Positions 25,510-35,169 of a DNA stretch of 64,000 nt are shown in pieces (the stretch's first letter is position 1; every line of letters starts with the position of its first letter). Source of the DNA: Siphonodentalium dalli (taxonomy: Eukaryota; Mollusca; Scaphopoda; Gadilida; Siphonodentaliidae). The notes beneath the pieces were generated by a model. That model had not been told where the DNA came from. It saw only the letters and a list, made by a program, of their open reading frames with translations, and searched no databases. The DNA lies in the NCBI GenBank assembly GCA_032622095.1, contig CP136069.1, positions 105,428,278-105,492,277 of the forward strand, given 5' to 3'. A program made the translations under genes and the position numbers.

Positions 25510-25576
25510 TATATATATATATTCTTGTAGTATAAGTTTTTTTTTTTTTTTGAACATCACCGGTGTTGGGGCAGAG

Positions 25577-25867
25577 ATGAAGAAAACTGTGTTAATTTCG
25601 AATGAACAATATCAACACTTTTTGCAGCTATCAGGAAACGTGGTACGATATCACAAGAGATCGGATGAGAGTGAATACAATCCAGAAGCGAGGGAAGTCA
25701 AATGCGAGTACACTCAAACCGAGGTGCTCGTGGATAGCGCTCGTCCTCCGCAGCTAGGCGAGGGTCTATCATTTCCTCCGCAGCCTGGAATACCGCGAAA
25801 GCGAAAGAGATATTCTACTGCGCGGAATATGAATACTAAACAACCTAAATGGTTGAAACTGCGATGA
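25577..25867 (+). CDS. Small Polinton ORF preceding the integrase
   Basis: Starts at ATG 25,577 (MKKTVLISNEQYQHF) and encodes 96 residues, ending TGA at 25,867 after a basic, proline-rich tail (PRKRKRYSTAR). It overlaps the integrase start by 19 nt in another frame. A short protein beginning with a KK-V-L-I-x-x-E-Y pattern just before integrase is common in Polintons, and its function is not established. The frame is intact here and in the mirrored copy (29,243-29,533). Confidence 0.45.
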   Translation: MKKTVLISNEQYQHFLQLSGNVVRYHKRSDESEYNPEAREVKCEYTQTEVLVDSARPPQLGEGLSFPPQPGIPRKRKRYSTARNMNTKQPKWLKLR

Positions 25868-26993
25868 CGAAAAAGTATATCATTAAGAGGATATTTTATG
25901 ACCCCGCACACGCCGCCGCGTACACGGTTGCTAACAAACTATACAGAATTGAGCGAAAAGAAGGTCGTTTCGTTTTGACGAGGAAGAAGATAAAGGACTG
26001 GCTTTCAAAACAAGTGGGTTATTCGGTTCACAAGGAAGAAAAAAGGAAATTTAGACGAAGGAAGGTGGTGGTATCCACCGTGGATTTTCAATTGGATGTT
26101 GATACGGCGTATATGGAAAAATATGGCGAAGAAAATGATGACTACCTGTATTTCGTGTTGGCTATAGATATTATGTCTAGGTACGTGTGGACTGCACTGC
26201 TGAGAACCAAGACCGGCAAGGAAATGGTTGACGCCTTCTTACAAATTTTCAATTCGGGAAACAGAATTCCTCGCAAAATTCGCACCGACCCGGGTACGGA
26301 GTACGTTAACACGCGGTTCAAACGCTACATGAAGTCAAAGGACGTCGACTACTTTACTACAAATAATGTCGGAAAGAGTAATTACGCAGAACGAGCTATA
26401 AAAACGATTAAAATGCGTTTGACTCGTTATATGACGCAAAATGAAACACGTCGATGGGTGCATTCTTCCGGATGTTACGAAGAGTTACAACGACACCTAT
26501 CACCGCAGTATTAAGAGATGTCCGGCCGGTGTAAAATCCGAGCACTCTATCGCCTTGTGGAAATTGTTGTATGGGGGTGACGACACCACTACTAGTAAGC
26601 AGCAAACTGGTTTATTGAAGTATAATTTTAAAGTTGGTGACATCGTGAGGATATCCTTTTTATGCAGACAATTGCAGAGAGAATACGACGAATGCTGGAC
26701 GCGAGAACTGTTCGTGGTGACTGAATGTTTTATGAAGCAACGCATACCGCAATACAGATTAAAGGACTACTCGGGTGAAATCATAACCGGTACATTTTAT
26801 CAGAACCAGCTGAGCCGAGCCTACGAGAGTGATATGTATTTGGTGGACAAAGTAATCAGATCTCGGAAGAAAAAAGTGTGTCAAAAAGGAGTACCTAGTT
26901 AGCTGGAAGGGATGGCCCAGCCCAAAATATGATTCCTGGATCAAGGAGGAAGACCTCGAGGCTATAAATAGTGCGAGTTCCACGCACAATTAG
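25849..26993 (+). pseudogene. Polinton/Maverick integrase with chromodomain, frameshifted (left arm)
   Basis: Retroviral-type DDE integrase of the Polinton family. The first frame (25,849-26,514) covers the catalytic core: D85 in the FQxDVD segment, D147 in RTDPGTE and E181 in NYAERAIK, with 33 residues between the last two. A frame change near 26,450-26,465 leads to the second frame, which carries the SYNDTYHRSI segment and an SH3-like region. A second frame change near 26,882 leads to a chromodomain-like end (EYLVSWKGWP ... DSWIKEEDLEAI) closing at 26,993. Polinton integrases normally end in such a chromodomain. Both breaks are shared with the right arm. The left copy has L82 where the right copy (28,117-29,261) has W82. 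Confidence 0.85.
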
Positions 26994-27043
26994 CTCATAG
27001 TTGATGCACCAAGAAAAAAACAAAAAACAAAAACAAAACAAGT

Positions 27044-27367
27044 ATGGGCATAAAGAAATACAGGGCATTATTCGAACTCCTGATGACGACGAGCGACTCG
27101 CAACGAAAAGCCATTTTAAGAACGGTATCTGACCATCAGCTGGATGCGTTAGTCGAAGTTGTGTATAATGTTCTGTATGATGTTTGTCCCGTGAGTACAA
27201 AAGATAAAAAGAGATTTTACGACTACAGAAACGTTATTCGTCACTTAGTGTCCAAGAATATAACGCGAAAGCAACAACGTCGGTCGTTGACTAAATATCA
27301 ACACATTTTGCCGTTACTATTGAAACCCGTCTTGTTGAGATTAAAATGCAGTCAGATTACTAGGTAA
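27044..27367 (+). CDS. Small conserved Polinton accessory ORF (left-arm copy)
   Basis: 107 residues, starting MGIKKYRALFELL, with an AILRTVSDHQLDALVEV helix, a basic middle (KKRF, RKQQRR) and a hydrophobic YQHILPLLLKPVLL tail. A small basic protein with this layout and LPLLLKPVL-type ending is recurrent in Polintons next to the capsid genes, and its role is not settled. The conserved part ends at the palindrome edge (27,338), and the last 10 or so codons come from the spacer. ATG at 27,044 follows an A-rich stretch. Confidence 0.5.
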   Translation: MGIKKYRALFELLMTTSDSQRKAILRTVSDHQLDALVEVVYNVLYDVCPVSTKDKKRFYDYRNVIRHLVSKNITRKQQRRSLTKYQHILPLLLKPVLLRLKCSQITR

Positions 27368-27771
27368 CGATAAGAAGTGATCAGAGTTTGAAATATTGGA
27401 AGACAATTAACCGCATCACTTCCGGATTCATTTGAATTCGCCAATGAAGTTGGATGGACACTGGATGGTTGCTATCATGGACATTGATGCGTCGTTGACA
27501 AAAAACAAATCAAACAAGGCCCAGTCACACCTGTATATAATGAGCAACATATGCACGGAATCTATAGTCGGGGACAAGTTTGAACTGCTGTTGCGCGCCG
27601 TGTATCCATCTCGAAACGGGAAATGGACGCATTCTTTCGCTTCGCCTCAATATATTCCCGTCAAAGAGAAGGAGATTTATGACATGGAATTCTTTATAAA
27701 CGACCAGACAATTAATCCGGCTTTATTTCTCACAGAACCTACGACGATATCGTTACATCTTAAGATATCAG
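27339..27771 (+). other. Single-copy spacer of the palindrome
   Basis: The only part of the core present once. It links the two arms and carries most of the penton-like reading frame on the plus strand. The order small ORF then penton-like ORF on one strand is natural for a Polinton, so the spacer belongs to the left-hand reading and the inverted copy starts inside the penton 3' end. Confidence 0.9.
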
Positions 27772-27812
27772 TCAACAAGACGGGTTTCAATAGTAACGGC
27801 AAAATGTGTTGA
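27432..27812 (+). pseudogene. Polinton penton-like minor capsid fragment
   Basis: The frame opens at 27,411 after a stop; the first ATG is 27,444. The N-terminal MKLDGHWMVAIMDI and the later LYIMSNIC, IVGDKF, LLRAVYP, PQYIPVKEKEIYDMEFFI and TTISLHLKIS segments fit the minor capsid (penton) protein of Polintons. The 40 or so residues expected before LDGHW are missing, though another frame upstream has LPDSFEF. The frame's 3' end runs into the inverted arm at 27,772, replacing the last residues. Thus the palindrome junction cuts this gene. The family protein forms capsid vertices. This copy is incomplete at both ends. Confidence 0.55.
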
Positions 27813-28066
27813 TATTTAGTCAACGACCGACGTTGTTGCTTTCGCGTTATATTCTTGGACACTAAGTGACGAATAACGTTTCTGTAGTCGTAAAATCTCT
27901 TTTTATCTTTTGTACTCACGGGACAAACATCATACAGAACATTATACACAACTTCGACTAACGCATCCAGCTGATGGTCAGATACCGTTCTTAAAATGGC
28001 TTTTCGTTGCGAGTCGCTCGTCGTCATCAGGAGTTCGAATAATGCCCTGTATTTCTTTATGCCCAT
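27677..28066 (-). CDS. Small conserved Polinton accessory ORF (right-arm copy)
   Basis: Mirror of the ORF at 27,044, with identical residues through the LPLLLKPVLL tail. It then reads on into the spacer, antisense to the penton-like frame, adding about 30 foreign residues before its stop. This fusion tail is a by-product of the palindrome junction. Confidence 0.45.
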   Translation of the reverse strand: MGIKKYRALFELLMTTSDSQRKAILRTVSDHQLDALVEVVYNVLYDVCPVSTKDKKRFYDYRNVIRHLVSKNITRKQQRRSLTKYQHILPLLLKPVLLTDILRCNDIVVGSVRNKAGLIVWSFIKNSMS

Positions 28067-28116
28067 ACTTGTTTTGTTTTGGTTTTTTGGTTTTTTCTTG
28101 GTGCATCAACTATGAG

Positions 28117-29261
28117 CTAATTGTGCGTGGAACTCGCACTATTTATAGCCTCGAGGTCTTCCTCCTTGATCCAGGAATCATATTTTGGGCTGGGCCATCC
28201 CTTCCAGCTAACTAGGTACTCCTTTTTGACACACTTTTTTCTTCCGAGATCTGATTACTTTGTCCACCAAATACATATCACTCTCGTAGGCTCGGCTCAG
28301 CTGGTTCTGATAAAATGTACCGGTTATGATTTCACCCGAGTAGTCCTTTAATCTGTATTGCGGTATGCGTTGCTTCATAAAACATTCAGTCACCACGAAC
28401 AGTTCTCGCGTCCAGCATTCGTCGTATTCTCTCTGCAATTGTCTGCATAAAAAGGATATCCTCACGATGTCACCAACTTTAAAATTATACTTCAATAAAC
28501 CAGTTTGCTGCTTACTAGTAGTGGTGTCGTCACCCCCATACAACAATTTCCACAAGGCGATAGAGTGCTCGGGTTTTACACCGGCCGGACATCTCTTAAT
28601 ACTGCGGTGATAGGTGTCGTTGTAACTCTTCGTAACATCCGGAAGAATGCACCCATCGACGTGTTTCATTTTGCGTCATATAACGAGTCAAACGCATTTT
28701 AATCGTTTTTATAGCTCGTTCTGCGTAATTACTCTTTCCGACATTATTTGTAGTAAAGTAGTCGACGTCCTTTGACTTCATGTAGCGTTTGAACCGCGTG
28801 TTAACGTACTCCGTACCCGGGTCGGTGCGAATTTTGCGAGGAATTCTGTTTCCCGAATTGAAAATTTGTAAGAAGGCGTCAACCATTTCCTTGCCGGTCT
28901 TGGTTCTCAGCAGTGCAGTCCACACGTACCTAGACATAATATCTATAGCCAACACGAAATACAGGTAGTCATCATTTTCTTCGCCATATTTTTCCATATA
29001 CGCCGTATCAACATCCCATTGAAAATCCACGGTGGATACCACCACCTTCCTTCGTCTAAATTTCCTTTTTTCTTCCTTGTGAACCGAATAACCCACTTGT
29101 TTTGAAAGCCAGTCCTTTATCTTCTTCCTCGTCAAAACGAAACGACCTTCTTTTCGCTCAATTCTGTATAGTTTGTTAGCAACCGTGTACGCGGCGGCGT
29201 GTGCGGGGTCATAAAATATCCTCTTAATGATATACTTTTTCGTCATCGCAGTTTCAACCAT
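28117..29261 (-). pseudogene. Polinton integrase with chromodomain, frameshifted (right arm)
   Basis: Mirror of 25,849-26,993. It has the same catalytic D85, D147 and E181, the same two frame changes (near 28,650 and near 28,228) and the same chromodomain-like end. W82 in FQWDVD is retained here, which is the usual residue next to the first catalytic aspartate in this family, so the left copy's L is the derived state. Confidence 0.85.
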
Positions 29262-29533
29262 TTAGGTTGTTTAGTATTCATATTCCGCGCAGTAGAATAT
29301 CTCTTTCGCTTTCGCGGTATTCCAGGCTGCGGAGGAAATGATAGACCCTCGCCTAGCTGCGGAGGACGAGCGCTATCCACGAGCACCTTGGTTTGAGTGT
29401 ACTCGCATTTGACTTCCCTCGCTTCTGGATTGTATTCACTCTCATCCGATCTCTTGTGATATCGTACCACGTTTCCTGATAGCTGCAAAAAGTGTTGATA
29501 TTGTTCATTCGAAATTAACACAGTTTTCTTCAT
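29243..29533 (-). CDS. Small Polinton ORF preceding the integrase (right arm)
   Basis: Mirror of 25,577-25,867, starting MKKTVLISNEQ. One substitution changes a Glu to Lys (TQTKV instead of TQTEV). Intact frame; function unknown. Confidence 0.45.
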   Translation of the reverse strand: MKKTVLISNEQYQHFLQLSGNVVRYHKRSDESEYNPEAREVKCEYTQTKVLVDSARPPQLGEGLSFPPQPGIPRKRKRYSTARNMNTKQPKWLKLR

Positions 29534-29600
29534 CTCTGCCCCAACACCGGTGATGTTCAACAAAAAAAAAAAACTTATACTACAAGAATATATATATATA

Positions 29601-31587
29601 CTAGCCGATGAGCCCGACGTTGTCCGGGCTACGTTGTCCAGGCTATTCAAAAACTAAATTTCAAGTCGATAGCTCTACCCGTTTCCGATATCTGGTCTGC
29701 GCATGCGCGAAGCTGGCGTCGCACGGGCTCGGCGACCCGTTAAAATTCGTATCCGGGGCAAGATACATTCACATACCAAATTTCAAGTCGATAGCTCCAC
29801 CCGATTCCGAGATCTCGTCTGCGCATGCGCGAAGCTGGCGTCGCACGGACTCGTCGACCTGATAAAATTCGTATCCAGGGCAAGATACATTCACATACCA
29901 AATTTCAAGTCGATAGCTCCACCCGTTTCCGAGTTCCCGTATATCTCTCTGCAGATGCTAATAACGTTGAATGGTAAACAAACGCTCTTTATAGCGATGC
30001 GTCAAAAACAAACGCTCATTAAATTATCACTTGATTAACCACCGCAGTGCCGTTTTTTGTGACTGAGAGTTGAGAACCGGTGGTCTGAGCTTCTCCAAAA
30101 CGCGACGCCGACGGTGTCAGTGGGATTTTACCATTAGATATGAAGTTTGAACTCAATCGAGCCAGCCGTTTTCGATTCTATAAAGGACATACAGACAGAC
30201 AGAGCTCTTCAAAGTATATATGAGACCAGCCGATGAGCCCGACGTTGTCCGGGCTATTCAAAAACCAAATTTCAAGTCGATATCTCCACCCGTTTCCGAG
30301 ATCTGGTCTGCGCATGCGCGAAGCTGGCGTCGCACGGGCTCGGCGACCCGATAAAATTCGTGTCCGGGGCAAGATACATTCACATAGCAAATTTCAAGTC
30401 GATAGCTCCACCCGTTTCCGAGTTCTCGTCTGCGCATATGCTGCACGGGCGTCGCACGGGCTCGCCAATACGACAACGACGACAGCCTGGTCAAACTACA
30501 CACACGTTCCAAGTTTCGTCCCGATCGGTCGAGAATCGTAGATTTTTATAATTGACATACATACCTACAGACATACAGACAGGGTCTTCAAAATATATAG
30601 GAGACGATGAGCCCGACGTTGTCCGGGCTATTCAAAAACCAAATTTCAAGTCGATAGCTGTACCCAGCCCGACGTTGTCCGGGCTATTCAAAAACCAAAT
30701 TTCAAGTCGATAGCTCTACCCGTTTCCGAGATCTGGTCTGCGCATACGCGAAGCTGGCATCGCACGGGCTCGGCGACGCGATAAAATTCGTATCCGGGGC
30801 AAGATACATTCACATACCAAATTTCAAGTCGATAGCTCCACCAGTTTCCGAGATCTCGTCTGCGCATGCGCTGCACGGGCGTCGCACGGGCTCGCCAATA
30901 CGACAGCGACGACCGCCTGGTCAAATTACACACAAGTACCAAGTTTCGTCCCGATCGGTCGAGAATCGTAGATTTGTATAAATGACATACATACATATAT
31001 ACATACATACAGAGGTCTTCAAAATATATAGGAGACGATGAGCCCGACGTTGTCCGGGGTATTAAAAAACCAAATTTCAAGTCGATAGCTCTACCCAGCC
31101 GGACGTTGTCCGGGCTATTCAAAAACCAGATTTCAAGTCGATAGCTCTACCCGTTTCCGAGATCTGGTCTGCGCATGCGCGAAGATTGCGTCGCACGGGC
31201 TCGGCGACTCGATAAAATTCGTATCCGTGGCAAGATACATTCACATACCAAATTTCAAGTCGATAGCTCCACCCGTTTCTATATATTAGATGTTCCCGTA
31301 TATCTCTCTGCAGATGCTAATAACGTTGAATGGTAAACAAACGCTCTTTATAGCGATACGTCAAAAACAAACGCTCATTAAATTATCACTTGATTAACCA
31401 CCGCAGTGCCGTTTTTGTGACTGTGTGTGGAGAACGGGTGGTCTGAGCTTCTCCAAAACGCGACGTCGACGGTGTCCGTGGGATTTTACCTTTGGATAGG
31501 AAGTTTGGTCTCGATCGGTCAACCCGTTTTCGATTCTATAAAGGACATACAGACAGAGAAACAGAGGTCTTCAAAATATATATGAGA
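29601..31587 (-). mobile_element. Tandem Helitron array, four units (right arm)
   Basis: Mirror of 23,523-25,509. On the minus strand it starts TCTCATATATATTTTGAAG at 31,587 and ends CTAG at 29,601, again between A and T. Unit number and order match the left arm, so the array existed before the palindrome formed. Confidence 0.75.
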
Positions 31588-31608
31588 TATATTGTTTTTG
31601 TTTTTTTG

Positions 31609-32010
31609 TTATACACTCTGGTAGATAACTGTATCCTCCCCCGGAAATGTCTTGGTTCTCACTCTGTACTCTTCCGTGCACATCGGTGACAAATCCAAAA
31701 CCAAGTATCCGTATGGCTCAGAAGTGGCATCCCTATATGCGTCCAATATAAACTGACTTTTCCCTAAAAAAGCCTGACGAGCTAAACACTGCAACTAAGA
31801 AATATCATGCGGATTCTTCATAAAGATATTTATATCCGTATTCAAATTAATACTCCGCCCATTGCGTCCTTTGTTAAAATAATTCTGATTTAAATAAATT
31901 ATATTGAGCGACATATGGTGCATTCTTTCACGAAAAAGATTCACGAAAAGATTCACTGAAGAAGCAGCGATGGATGATAAATTCGTGACACCTGAGATAT
32001 TTGAAAACAT
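31609..32010 (-). pseudogene. Polinton packaging ATPase, C-terminal fragment (right arm)
   Basis: Mirror of 23,100-23,501 with the same internal TAG, now at 31,795-31,797 on the minus strand. On the opposite (plus) strand a 29-codon frame starting MDDKFVTPEIFENI is open, but it ends at once and is not treated as a gene. Confidence 0.75.
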
Positions 32011-32244
32011 TATAGTATCGGAAGCTGATATTAAACGTGCGATATATGCAGATCCATGATTAAAGCACTCCTAATATCTGTTTTCTTGTAGAATGTTGTA
32101 GATTTATTTTAACTTGATAATAAATATATATCTTTAAAAAAAATAAAAAATTAATACTATAATCATAATAGTCCATAATATGCAAAAGTAAAAACAGCAG
32201 TTAGAACACAATCAGAGTGCTCCGCCAGAAGGGCATAATTGCTG

Positions 32245-32592
32245 TCATCTATAGACGGCATTTACCTCGTGATTATAAAATACCTTATTATATCCTGCAC
32301 AAAATGAACATACTCCATCTTCGTCGATATGTTGCCAGTCATGCAATTCCTCGCCACATTGCGAACAGTACGAAAAACCTTTGCATTTGCCGTTTGTAAG
32401 ACAATATTCAATTTCATTATTAATCTCTGGTACCTTATAGAAAAGAAGATTGTTCATCTGCCTTCCTTGCCTCGTGGTTATCTTTCCGAGATTAATGACG
32501 TGCGTGGAGGTAGAGCACTGTTCTGAGTAACGCTCCGGAATTACGACGTTCACAGATTCTAAAGACTTATCAAATTCCTTCTTCAGTACGCA
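32245..32592 (-). CDS. Cysteine-rich zinc-ribbon-like ORF (right arm)
   Basis: Mirror of 22,518-22,865 with the same cysteine pairs and open frame. Only scattered silent or near-silent changes are visible. Family not recognised. Confidence 0.4.
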   Translation of the reverse strand, partial: CVLKKEFDKSLESVNVVIPERYSEQCSTSTHVINLGKITTRQGRQMNNLLFYKVPEINNEIEYCLTNGKCKGFSYCSQCGEELHDWQHIDEDGVCSFCAGYNKVFYNHEVNAVYR

Positions 32593-33012
32593 CTATCATC
32601 GCCAAAGTCCATGAACTCTCTCATATCTTACGTAACTATCTTGAAAACAATATTTTCAGGCAACTGCCCGACACTACTCTTCTTCATCACACCTCGAAAT
32701 TCATCATTTTGAAGTTTCTGCAGTTGCTTTCAGGTAGAAACCATCACCGAATGTTCTCCCTCAGACGTAGAGGAGGTAGTGGACTTCTTGTTACTAACTT
32801 TCGGAATTTTTGTCAAACTGCGTCAGAGAGAGGTGCATACGTTCGCTGATAATTTGCCGAAGGTGCCTCCAAACCTTTATATACTAAGCAGTTCGTATAT
32901 ATCCGCCCTCTTTATTGGCGTCAGACCAAACGAAACGGACGTCAGCGATACGGCTTCAGCCGGTTACAGCATTTGTTCTCGTGAGCCGAACATTTTTAAG
33001 CCGCTTACATAT

Positions 33013-33060
33013 GGGCGCGGCGCGGCCGACGCGACCGACGCGGCGCGGCCGACGCGCCCG
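33013..33060. repeat. Short GC-rich CGCGGCC minisatellite (right arm)
   Basis: Mirror of 22,050-22,097. The frame at 32,779-33,144 that crosses it is rich in A, D, P and R only because of this repeat and is not taken as a gene. Confidence 0.5.
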
Positions 33061-33427
33061 GACGATCGAGTTTGTGCAGTCATGAAGCACGGGACCTTAC
33101 ACATTGGCGCGGCGTGGCCAATTTACGAGCGGCGACATTTTTAATGAGCGGCACGATTATTTTCAATGGAACCGTGACCCACTTTGCAGAGCGATCGCGC
33201 GACGAATCACTGTCAGATCAAAGCATTCCATAAATATTTTAGGGAAATCCCCAAAAAATCTATAAATACGTTATGCGAACTTAGCCCTTACACAACAGTT
33301 CTCTCATCTGCACAATGTCATAATATAATTTAACATGACGTTAATTGTGTAAACAGAGAAGGGTACCATATGTATTTTTTTTGTATGGAGCTTGTGACAC
33401 CATTCGTTTGCATTTACAAGCATCAAC

Positions 33428-34204
33428 ATGTCGTGACAGAAGATAGTTACAGATGGCGATTTAGAAACATTAATTAACTTTGTGCAAAAGGAGGAATATT
33501 TATACAACTCCAAGCGGTCTGATTACCACGACAGATATAAAGTGTTTAACGTGTGGGACAGAATAGCCAAAGAAATGAAATTGGAAGGATATACGGGTGA
33601 GTTTATGTTAGCACTTGCCTTGCGTCAGTTTAGTAGAACGGAAGTGATTATTGTGACTATAGGTACATTAATTATGGCCTGAACTCAAACCATCGATTTC
33701 AGTGAAACTTCAAACTATAGGCATGCACCCAGTAACTCCCACCTCGGAAGGCCTTTGATAAAAGGCTGACCACTGTATATACCAAGCAACTATACATTAG
33801 AAATAGGTATTACTATATACAAATGTGCAGTGCCGTTGCCACCACACTCTTCAAACAACTATAAGTAATTTATAAAAATGACCAGTGGGTGTAATCAAAA
33901 CATGTAAAGGGTATCGTTGCAATGTGCACATATGCATTATGAAAATTATTGGTGGAATTGATTTGTTATACGGGTGGTAATAAATGAATAAGCCCTCCAA
34001 CTATAAACTATTTTCATTTTAATATACGTGACATTTGCTCCCCAGGTGCATATTGGAGAAAGAGATGGAAAAATCTCCGTGACACATATTCGAGGAAAAA
34101 GAGGAACGCGAAGACACAGAGGAGTGGCAAAGCGACAACCAAGGGGAAGAAGTGGCCTTTTATGAAGTATTGAACTTCCTGGATAGCTACATCCAGGATA
34201 GAAG
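33428..34204 (+). pseudogene. MADF-domain gene, two exons, right-arm copy (best preserved)
   Basis: Exon 1 is 33,428-33,596, with donor TACGG/GTGAGT. Exon 2 is 34,046-34,204, with acceptor GCTCCCCAG and donor AGAAG/GTGAGC. The splice joins a Gly codon (G|GT) and gives an uninterrupted MADF core across the junction: VWDRIAKEM, then RKRWKNLRDTY. An in-frame TGA at 33,434-33,436 follows the ATG by one codon. A 1-bp frameshift in exon 2 just after KWPF puts the terminal NFLDSYI helix in another frame. A possible further exon around 34,290-34,340 (ILDNEDELTEFQ) is followed by GTATTG. Either the start is elsewhere or the gene is dead. Confidence 0.7.
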
Positions 34205-34372
34205 GTGAGCAAATGGTAATTATGAGATGTGTTTTTAATGTAAATATGTTTCTATCCCTTCTGTTGTCAATGTCAACTCCAAAGTTCACAAAATCATCTG
34301 GCAGATATTAGACAATGAGGATGAATTAACCGAATTTCAGGTATTGTGTCAATACATCATAATTAGTTTTGG

Positions 34373-34375
<3 letters not shown>

Positions 34376-34410
<35 letters not shown>

Positions 34411-34565
34411 GTGTGTGTGAGGGAGGGTGTGTGTGTGTGAGTGTGAGAGGGTGGTGTGTTTACCTGGGGTTGGGAGGACATACACATGTTTGCACACCAA
34501 CGTTGTGAGTACAATTTGGTTTATGAGGACATTCCAATGTCCTCACAATGATGTCCTCGCAATGG
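34376..34565. repeat. AT/GT microsatellite and GAGGACA repeat (right arm)
   Basis: A shorter version of the left tract: (AT)n to about 34,410, then (GT)n to about 34,444, then GGGAGGACATACACATG and paired GAGGACAT / TGTCCTC motifs. The length differs from the other two copies. Confidence 0.85.
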
Positions 34566-34956
34566 TATCAAAACTACATTCTGATTGTGTATTTAAATTT
34601 TAGGAACGGTCCCCATAACTCGGTTTGTATTCTGAACCCACACACACATACACAAAAATATTCCATTGGCGAATCTCGGGTCGCCTCGCACAAACAAATT
34701 ATATTACACGAGTGTATAGATAGCCAATGAAGATGCTCGACTCTTCGGAGTACTAACATTTTTAACCAATCAAAGCGGTCCTTCCGGTGACGATTTGTGA
34801 GTTGTCCAATCAAAGGTATGTTGTTTCCGCTTCATTTCTAGTGCATTTAGCAGCCATTTAAAAAAAAAGATCAGAAGTATTTTCTATCAAAGTAAGTATA
34901 GTTAGTATAATTATTTAAAGAAATAAAGTTAAATATATATATTCTCTCTAATCTAA

Positions 34957-35157
34957 ATGAGTTTATCTAACCGATCATGTACTACTATTAGGGGCGAGCA
35001 GGGTATAAGTTTCGGGGAAAACGGGATTGACCATATGATTTTCATTTTTCGTGATTTGGAAATGTCTGTCGCAGCACCGTGTACAGCACATGTGATTGAA
35101 CTTAAAGCACCAGAGAATACTTTTCAAACATTTATTAATTTAGTCAGCGAAGAGTGA
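34957..35157 (+). CDS. Hypothetical 66-residue ORF (right arm)
   Basis: Mirror of 19,942-20,142 with identical frame. No domain recognised. Weak support. Confidence 0.2.
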   Translation: MSLSNRSCTTIRGEQGISFGENGIDHMIFIFRDLEMSVAAPCTAHVIELKAPENTFQTFINLVSEE

Positions 35158-35169
35158 CTACAGAATCAA

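Larger units (their letters stand above)
14016..27338 (+). repeat. Left arm of a ~27-kb palindrome
   Basis: Position x on this arm pairs with about 55,104-55,121 minus x on the other arm. ATGCCACC at 14,016 pairs with GGTGGCAT at 41,081-41,088, and CTTGTTGA at 27,331-27,338 pairs with TCAAGAAC-complement TCAACAAG at 27,772-27,779. By eye the arms differ by only occasional substitutions and a few indels. Left-specific changes include a longer (AC/AT) microsatellite, an 11-bp deletion in the MADF exon near 21,636, and TTG rather than TGG at the integrase codon near 26,092. Identity is too high for an ancient duplication unless gene conversion maintains it. Confidence 0.95.

Noticed and set aside
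29601-29640. Hammerhead ribozyme suggested by CCGATGAGCCCG and a GC hairpin on the complement of the Helitron end
   Set aside because: The hairpin is followed by TATTCAAA instead of the conserved GAAA box, and the TC start, CTAG end and A/T target fit a Helitron 3' hairpin better.
31953-32060. Short frame MDDKFVTPEIFENI on the plus strand as a separate gene end
   Set aside because: Only 29 codons and antisense to the ATPase fragment; upstream frame is broken by an 18-bp tandem repeat.
32779-33144. 121-codon ORF across the GC-rich block
   Set aside because: Its A/D/P/R-rich end is the minisatellite in translation, and no domain was recognised.
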